11,446 nucleotides of DNA from Perlabentimonas sp964554585 (lineage in GTDB: Bacteria; Bacteroidota; Bacteroidia; Bacteroidales; Tenuifilaceae): positions 1 to 11,446 of the forward strand of contig CAZKPD010000079.1 of NCBI GenBank assembly GCA_964554585.1, read 5' to 3'. This document shows, in pieces, positions 6,997-11,446 of this stretch. Both the position numbers and the translations under genes were made by a program. Position 1 is the first letter of the stretch, and each line of letters begins with the position of its first letter. The notes under the pieces are model-generated. The model was not told where the DNA came from. It was given only the letters and a program-made list of their open reading frames with translations, and did no database searches.

Positions 6997-8211
6997 CTAA
7001 TGCCCTTTACAATGCTTGTAAGTGTACTCCTGGGCTTGGAAGATTCCTCTTTTAGTGGCTACTTCCCAATCGGAGCAAGCCTCTTTTCTATTTCCCAGGT
7101 TTATATGGCATATCCCCCTGTTTAGCAAAAAGTCTCCATTACTCGGATTAAGTTCCAATGCACGATTTAGATCGATTAGTGCAACTGACCATTTTTTGGT
7201 TTCCATATAAATTTTTGCCCTTAAATAGTAGTTTTGAGCATTATCCGGATTTTCTTTTATAAGTTTTCCTAACCGCAACAAAGCATCTATGCTTTTCCCT
7301 GCCAAAACAGAATAGTGCGCCATCATGGTGTTGGCCTCCAGATTGTCTGGATAAAAAGTTAGATAATATTTGGTGTCCTCCAATGCTTGACTAATCTGCT
7401 CCATTTCTGCCATAACTTGAGCACGATACAGGTAGTACTGTGGCTTACCCCCCGAAAATTCAATGGCGTTTGTCAGGTTTTGAAAAGCTTGTTTGTACTT
7501 TTTTTGACCACGTAAAGCTTGTGCATCAAGAAAAAGGTATTCATGATCGCGCTTTTTGCTTTTTAGCGCCTGCTCAAAATCGGCTTGAGCCGATTTGTAG
7601 GTCTTAAAATCCATAAATATCCTTCCTCTCAGGGCATATAATTGATGACGCGCTTTTTTACCATCTATGCGCTCATTTAGCAGTTCTAATGCTAAATCTT
7701 TTTCGCCAACATTGTAATGGTATTCAGCCTCAGCTAAAAAACGCTCGTAATCGGTGTACCAATCCTTTAACCAAAACTGTTTCCATAGGATAGAATTCTC
7801 AATGGGTTGAAAAGCGGTATCCAAAAGTATAGTTGCTTCGTGTGTTTTGGAAGGTTGCAATAAATGCTGTTCCAGCATTTGCAATGCCATAGCAGTATCA
7901 TTCAGTTGAGCATAGGTTTTTGCCATCCAGTAGTTGGCTATCCCTTTTTGCATCCCGTTCGCATTTTCAAAGCATTGCATGGCCGTAACAAAGTCATGCT
8001 GTTTAAAGCATATCTCACCTTTTTTTATCCAAATTAAAGCGTTACGCGGTGGTGCATTAAGAGATGAATCTATATAGCTTAAGGCGCGCTCCAGATTACC
8101 TCCTTCTAGGCATGCTTGAGCATGGTAGTAGTGCCTATTTAGGCGCTGCGCATGCACATCAGAAGCCCATAGGGCAAGCAGTATAGACACGAGGAGAGTA
8201 ACCCTTTGCAT
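6997..8211 (-). CDS. Secreted tetratricopeptide-repeat protein
   Basis: This 404-residue protein has an N-terminal Sec signal peptide (hydrophobic VTLLVSILLALWA, probable cleavage after VHA at about residue 21), so it should be periplasmic or exported. Almost all of the mature part is made of about ten TPR-like helical pairs, for example at 25-55, 59-90, 192-220, 226-255, 258-290, 326-356 and 360-390. The best conserved is YYLRAKIYMETKKWSVALID (328-347) followed by LNRALELNP. TPR arrays are scaffolds for protein-protein contacts; there is no catalytic domain, and the partner cannot be told from sequence. The gene begins 7 bases after the pyruvate kinase stop on the same strand, so it is probably the second gene of that operon, although the two products act in different compartments. 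Confidence 0.9.
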   Translation of the reverse strand: MQRVTLLVSILLALWASDVHAQRLNRHYYHAQACLEGGNLERALSYIDSSLNAPPRNALIWIKKGEICFKQHDFVTAMQCFENANGMQKGIANYWMAKTYAQLNDTAMALQMLEQHLLQPSKTHEATILLDTAFQPIENSILWKQFWLKDWYTDYERFLAEAEYHYNVGEKDLALELLNERIDGKKARHQLYALRGRIFMDFKTYKSAQADFEQALKSKKRDHEYLFLDAQALRGQKKYKQAFQNLTNAIEFSGGKPQYYLYRAQVMAEMEQISQALEDTKYYLTFYPDNLEANTMMAHYSVLAGKSIDALLRLGKLIKENPDNAQNYYLRAKIYMETKKWSVALIDLNRALELNPSNGDFLLNRGICHINLGNRKEACSDWEVATKRGIFQAQEYTYKHCKGH

Positions 8212-8218
8212 GGTATGG

Positions 8219-9637
8219 CTACTTATGGTTTAAAAGCAAGTTTTTTACTTCGCTTATCTCAATAAACGAAGCCCCATTGCTGGGCCCAAAGCTGCCACCC
8301 ACCACAACCACTAGATCATCCATTGTTATACGGTTATTTTGAGTTTGAGCAGTGATTGCATCGGCAAGGAACATTTCACGGCTGTTAGACATATCTTGGT
8401 AGTTGGCCATAACCCCAAAGGAGAGAGCTAATTGGCGCATTACATGCTTGTTGTAACACATGGCATAAACGGGCACATTGCCCCTAAAGGCAGAAAGGTA
8501 TCTGCCGGTTCTTCCGCTCATGGTATCAATTATTATGGCTTTTATGGGAAGCGAGTAACAGGCTCTAACAGCACTACGAGCAAGAGTTGCTGTTATCTTG
8601 TTTTGAATACGTACTAAAGAAATGTTTGGGTCTGTCGAGAGCTGCCCCTCAACCTCATGGGCGACACGTGTCATGGTTTTAACAGCATCTAATGGATACT
8701 GCCCATAGGCAGTTTCTCCGCTAAGCATAATGGCATCGGCACGTTGATAGATGGCGCTGGCCACGTCATTAATTTCGGCACGGGTGGGGCGGGGATGGTC
8801 AATCATGGTGTGCAGCATTTGAGTGGCAATGATTACAGGCCTTTTGCTCTCAATGCATTTATCTATTAAGTGTCGTTGAATAGTTGGTATCTTCTCCGAT
8901 GGAATTTCAATGCCCAAATCGCCGCGGGCCACCATAATGCCGTAGGCATGATCCAATATCTCATCAATGTTATCAACTCCCTGCTGGTTCTCAATTTTGG
9001 CAATAATCTTAATAGGGCTTTGGTATCTATCCAAAATCTCTTGAATATCTATTACATCCTGCTTGGTGCGAACAAAGGAGTGGGCAATAAAATCTATCTC
9101 ATTCTCAATGGCAAAATGGATAAAATCTATATCCTTTTGGGTGAGCGAGGGCAACTCAATGTGCACATTGGGCACATTTACACTTTTACGAAACTTAATG
9201 GTTCCAAAACAGGTAGATTGGCAATCCAAAAAACCGTCCTCTACCGAAACTACCCTTAGCTCAATTTCGCCATCGTCAATAAGTAGGTAATCACCCTTTT
9301 TTATATCCCTAGTGATGTGCGGATAGGAAACATACAGCGTATCTCCTCCGCTATGCCCTTTGGGATCACCTATCACCTTTACCATATCCCCGGGTTTTAC
9401 GCTTAGCTCCTGGCCAAAGGCAGAGGTCCTTATTTCAGGTCCCTTGGTATCTATCAGTATGGCTATTCGTTCCGATACTGCTCTAATGTTGTCGATTACC
9501 TTTTTTGCCTGCTCATGGTCTTGGTGGGCAGTGTTGAGCCTAACCACATTCATACCTGCCTCAAACAGCTCTCGAATAAAGGGAATATCACATTTTTTAT
9601 CGGATATGGTTGCTACAATTTTCGTTTTTTTCAGCAT
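8219..9637 (-). CDS. pyk: Pyruvate kinase
   Basis: Pyruvate kinase catalyses the last step of glycolysis, phosphoenolpyruvate + ADP to pyruvate + ATP, in the cytosol. The 472 residues give a full-length enzyme. Visible motifs: VVRLNTAH (31-38, the NTAH variant of the common NFSH motif), DTKGPEIRT (63-71), the active-site IIAKIENQQG (211-220) with catalytic Lys214 and metal ligand Glu216, VARGDLGIEIP (236-246) with Asp240, and ATQMLHTMIDHPRPTRAE (271-288). The C-terminal regulatory domain (from about 345) is present and ends soon after VVVVGGSFGPSNGAS. The start is ATG 9637-9635, 33 bases downstream of a strong promoter match. The secreted TPR gene follows after 7 bases. The NTAH form is, as I recall, usual in Bacteroidota enzymes, so activity is expected. 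Confidence 0.98.
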   Translation of the reverse strand: MLKKTKIVATISDKKCDIPFIRELFEAGMNVVRLNTAHQDHEQAKKVIDNIRAVSERIAILIDTKGPEIRTSAFGQELSVKPGDMVKVIGDPKGHSGGDTLYVSYPHITRDIKKGDYLLIDDGEIELRVVSVEDGFLDCQSTCFGTIKFRKSVNVPNVHIELPSLTQKDIDFIHFAIENEIDFIAHSFVRTKQDVIDIQEILDRYQSPIKIIAKIENQQGVDNIDEILDHAYGIMVARGDLGIEIPSEKIPTIQRHLIDKCIESKRPVIIATQMLHTMIDHPRPTRAEINDVASAIYQRADAIMLSGETAYGQYPLDAVKTMTRVAHEVEGQLSTDPNISLVRIQNKITATLARSAVRACYSLPIKAIIIDTMSGRTGRYLSAFRGNVPVYAMCYNKHVMRQLALSFGVMANYQDMSNSREMFLADAITAQTQNNRITMDDLVVVVGGSFGPSNGASFIEISEVKNLLLNHK

Positions 9638-9669
9638 AATGGCATGTGGTGTTAAGTTAGATTATTGGA

Positions 9670-9698
9670 CAAAGATAAAGGAAAAGGGCAGGAGCCAA
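9670..9698 (-). promoter_or_regulatory. Promoter of pyk (TTG-N18-TATCTTTG)
   Basis: On the minus strand a TTG (9698-9696) is followed after 18 bases by TATCTTTG (9677-9670), a perfect TAnnTTTG -7 box. This is the best complete Bacteroidota-type promoter in the window. Transcription should begin near 9663, giving about 26 bases of leader before the pyk ATG. The region is shared with the divergent xerD promoter. Confidence 0.7.
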
Positions 9699-9721
9699 TA
9701 CCGTTTAAGGGTGTAAATTGC

Positions 9722-9729
9722 TACATTTG
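9722..9729 (+). promoter_or_regulatory. -7 promoter element of xerD
   Basis: TACATTTG matches TAnnTTTG perfectly. Transcription would start near 9736, upstream of the GTG at 9754 but downstream of the TTG at 9718, so the element also argues against the longer xerD reading. No TTG -33 box is seen at the standard spacing; the gtttaa at 9703 is too close to count. Confidence 0.5.
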
Positions 9730-9753
9730 TTTGTTCTAATTATTCTGAGTGAA

Positions 9754-10653
9754 GTGGGCTGGGAACATGCTATAAATGATTATGAGAGGTATTTACGCTT
9801 AGAGAAATCGCTTTCGGCTAACTCTGTAAGCGCTTATATGCGCGATGTTTCTTTGTTACAATCTTTTTCTGACGCTTCACTCAATAAACGTCCCGAACAG
9901 CTTACTGCTGACGATCTTGCACTATTTCTCCAGCATATCCAAGAGAAAGGGTATAGCCGGCATTCGCAAGCGCGGATACTATCCGGAATTAAAGGGTTCT
10001 ATAAATATCTGCTTTACGAAGAGGCTATAGAGGTAAATCCAACCGAGCTGATTGAAGGTCCTAAACTTATGCGCAAACTTCCCGATTTTTTATCTACTCG
10101 TGAGATTGATCTGTTGATTGGTACGTTTGATTTGAGCAAACCGGAGGGACAGCGCAATCGGGCTATTATAGAGACGTTATATAGCTGTGGTTTGCGGGTA
10201 TCAGAGTTGGTAAACCTACGGCTTACCGATCTGTTTTTTGACGAAGAACTTATTAAAGTGCTTGGGAAAGGGGATAAGGAGAGGTTTGTACCCATTGGCC
10301 GAAAGGCCATAAAGGAGATTGAGCATTACTTCCACTATCGGCGACAGCTTAGCACCATTGACAAAAAATCGGAGAATATCGTTTTCTTAAATAGGAATGG
10401 CCGAAAGCTAACCCGCGAAATGGTGTTTTTGATCGTAAAAGGAGCTGCAGAACGGGCGGGGATCAAAAAGAATATTAGTCCGCATACCCTTAGGCATTCA
10501 TTTGCTACCCATTTGGTAGAGGGTGGAGCAGATATACGCGTAGTTCAAGAGATGTTGGGGCATGAGTCCATCCTAACCACAGAAATTTATACCCATCTCG
10601 ATCGGCAGTACCTGAAAGAGACTATTCTAATGTTTCATCCCAGAAAAGGGTAG
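9754..10653 (+). CDS. xerD: Site-specific tyrosine recombinase XerD
   Basis: With XerC, XerD resolves chromosome dimers by strand exchange at the dif site near the terminus; it acts in the cytosol on DNA. I place the start at GTG 9754, giving 299 residues. From this start the catalytic residues fall at Arg148 (GLRVSEL), Lys172 (GKGDKER), His244 and Arg247 (PHTLRHSFATH), His270 (LGH) and Tyr279 (IYTH), the same numbers as I recall for E. coli XerD. The N-terminal SAM-like DNA-binding domain covers about 1-105 (DYERYLRLEKSLSANSVSAY). A TTG at 9718 would add 12 residues but lies upstream of the predicted transcript start. No integrase neighbours, attachment sites or dif-like sequence appear here, so a housekeeping Xer protein is much more likely than an element integrase. 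XerC cannot be fully excluded by eye. Confidence 0.93.
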   Translation: MGWEHAINDYERYLRLEKSLSANSVSAYMRDVSLLQSFSDASLNKRPEQLTADDLALFLQHIQEKGYSRHSQARILSGIKGFYKYLLYEEAIEVNPTELIEGPKLMRKLPDFLSTREIDLLIGTFDLSKPEGQRNRAIIETLYSCGLRVSELVNLRLTDLFFDEELIKVLGKGDKERFVPIGRKAIKEIEHYFHYRRQLSTIDKKSENIVFLNRNGRKLTREMVFLIVKGAAERAGIKKNISPHTLRHSFATHLVEGGADIRVVQEMLGHESILTTEIYTHLDRQYLKETILMFHPRKG

Positions 10654-10664
10654 CGATTAGCGGA

Positions 10665-11354
10665 TTAACCATTGGTGTAGTGCTTTCCCTGCCAGGTATC
10701 GTTTTCTTCAAGTATTTTTTCAAACTCAACCAGTATTTGGTCTGCCCGTTCTTTGCCCCAGATTGGAGCAATAAGGTAATCCGGTGGAACCTCGCTGGTA
10801 AACCGCTCCACCACAATGGCGGGATTTAACCGTTCCAGTATTCTCATAATTAGCTCTAGGTATTCTTCTCGGTCAAAAAGGTTAAAGTCAGCAGGGTTTT
10901 TAGTATACTCCACAGCCATAACCGTATTTTTTACGATTTGAAGCTGGTGAAATTTGATGGTGGTCAACGGGAGTTTATTAATCATGTTTACTTGGGCTAA
11001 AACATCCTCTTTGTTCTCTCCGGGTAAACCAACAATAAAATGAGCACCCACATCCAATCCGCGTTTAGCGGCTTCTTCAATTGCCCATACCGATTTTTCA
11101 TAGCCATGTCCTCGGTTGATGCGCCTAAGAGTTTGATTATTGGTGCTTTCCACTCCAAACTCAATGGCCACGTAGTGGTTCTTGTTTAGCGCAGCCAGAT
11201 AGTCCAGCTTTTCCTCATCCACACAATCGGGGCGTGTTCCTAGTATAATACCCGATACCTTAGGGTGCGAAAGGGCCTCACCATAGATATGCTTTAGCTC
11301 ACTCAAAGGCGCATAGGTGTTTGAAAAAGCCTGGAAATAAGCCATTTCCTTAAA
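10665..11354 (-). CDS. YhcC/TIGR01212-type radical SAM protein, N-terminus missing
   Basis: About 229 C-terminal residues of a radical SAM protein of the YhcC/TIGR01212 family are present; the function of this family is not settled. The match begins at KEMAYFQAFSNTYAPL, a block that in full-length members lies about 90-100 residues from the start. It continues with GTRPDCVDEEKLDYLA, IEFGVES, RINRGHGYEKS, GAHFIVGLPGE, IKFHQLQIVKNT and the terminal DTWQGKHY. The Cys-rich cluster motif that binds the 4Fe-4S centre and the SAM site should lie further upstream and is absent. The ATG at 11345 is only an internal Met inside the conserved block, not a true start. The frame stays open to 11375 and then meets a TGA, and the bases beyond about 11354 do not match the family. 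The gene is cut by a chimeric join or a rearrangement. It converges with xerD, 11 bases apart. Confidence 0.88.
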   Translation of the reverse strand, partial: FKEMAYFQAFSNTYAPLSELKHIYGEALSHPKVSGIILGTRPDCVDEEKLDYLAALNKNHYVAIEFGVESTNNQTLRRINRGHGYEKSVWAIEEAAKRGLDVGAHFIVGLPGENKEDVLAQVNMINKLPLTTIKFHQLQIVKNTVMAVEYTKNPADFNLFDREEYLELIMRILERLNPAIVVERFTSEVPPDYLIAPIWGKERADQILVEFEKILEENDTWQGKHYTNG

Positions 11355-11355
11355 T

Positions 11356-11446
11356 TTACTTATCTTTCCTTGACATCAACACGACCGTCTCGACGTGGCT
11401 TGAGAGGACAGAATGAATGTCATTTGAGTACGTCCGTTCTCGGAAA
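11356..11446 (-). CDS. Possible 3' end of a different gene, RlmD-like C-terminus
   Basis: A minus-strand frame open from the window edge ends at TAA (11358-11356) and its last residues are SHVETVVLMSRKDK. HVETVVLxSR is typical of the C-terminus of 23S rRNA (uracil-C5)-methyltransferases of the RlmD/TrmA type, as I recall especially in Firmicutes. The expected DMFPxT block just before it is not present, so the match covers only about ten residues. If real, this stretch comes from another gene, and perhaps another genome, joined to the radical SAM fragment. Its base composition also looks somewhat richer in G+C than the rest of the window. Treat it as tentative. Confidence 0.25.
   Translation of the reverse strand, partial: FRERTYSNDIHSVLSSHVETVVLMSRKDK

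Noticed and set aside
6796..7125. Plus-strand frame of about 109 codons across the spacer and the end of the TPR gene
   Set aside because: It runs through the repeat-rich spacer and antisense to the TPR gene, and the residue pattern is not protein-like.
8870..9259. Plus-strand frames antisense to pyk and other long genes
   Set aside because: These are shadows of strongly conserved genes on the other strand, with no motif or start context of their own.
9638..10653. dif site or phage attachment site near xerD
   Set aside because: No 28-base dif-like palindrome with a 6-base centre was seen around xerD. Housekeeping xerD genes need not lie beside dif.
10665..11345. Complete radical SAM gene starting at ATG 11345
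   Set aside because: That Met lies inside a conserved block and would leave a protein without its iron-sulphur cluster motif. The gene is truncated.

Overview
The window looks like ordinary chromosomal sequence from a member of the Bacteroidota, probably a Bacteroidales-like genome. The evidence is the protein content (MiaA beside a pRiA4b ORF-3-type protein, a LuxC-type acyl-CoA reductase, a lipoprotein M1 aminopeptidase, and a pyruvate kinase with the NTAH form of the N-terminal motif), several TAnnTTTG -7 promoter elements, the near absence of Shine-Dalgarno sequences, and degenerate intergenic repeats of the GACGCAAAG/CGCTAAG kind. It is probably a scaffold from a draft or metagenome assembly: it contains exactly 100 Ns, and its right edge looks chimeric.

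Layout from left to right. Positions 1-264 hold a fragment of a dispersed repeat, an assembly gap (63-162) and a heptanucleotide tandem array that runs into the 3' end of miaA. On the minus strand follow miaA, a small acidic-tailed pRiA4b ORF-3-like protein 12 bases upstream of it, and a LuxC-type acyl-CoA reductase. A divergent promoter region (about 2847-3005) separates these from a plus-strand MacB/FtsX-type ABC permease with no ATPase next to it. The permease converges with an 839-residue M1 metallopeptidase lipoprotein on the minus strand. A 216-base spacer with a decayed repeat follows, then a secreted TPR protein that sits 7 bases downstream of pyruvate kinase, in the same direction. 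A compact 116-base divergent region with good Bacteroidota promoter elements drives pyk leftward and xerD rightward. xerD converges with a 5'-truncated YhcC/TIGR01212-type radical SAM gene. That gene's homology stops near 11354, and the remaining ~90 bases read as something else.

The genes are mostly housekeeping: tRNA modification (miaA), glycolysis (pyk), chromosome dimer resolution (xerD), and envelope or periplasmic functions (permease, peptidase, TPR protein). I found no mobile element, CRISPR array, tRNA, rRNA, defence system or biosynthetic cluster, and no convincing new biological system. The points most worth checking are the heptad array that supplies the miaA stop codon, the apparent chimeric junction at the right end, the isolated LuxC reductase, and several start-site corrections (luxC, M1 peptidase, xerD) supported by promoters, a signal peptide or catalytic-residue numbering.
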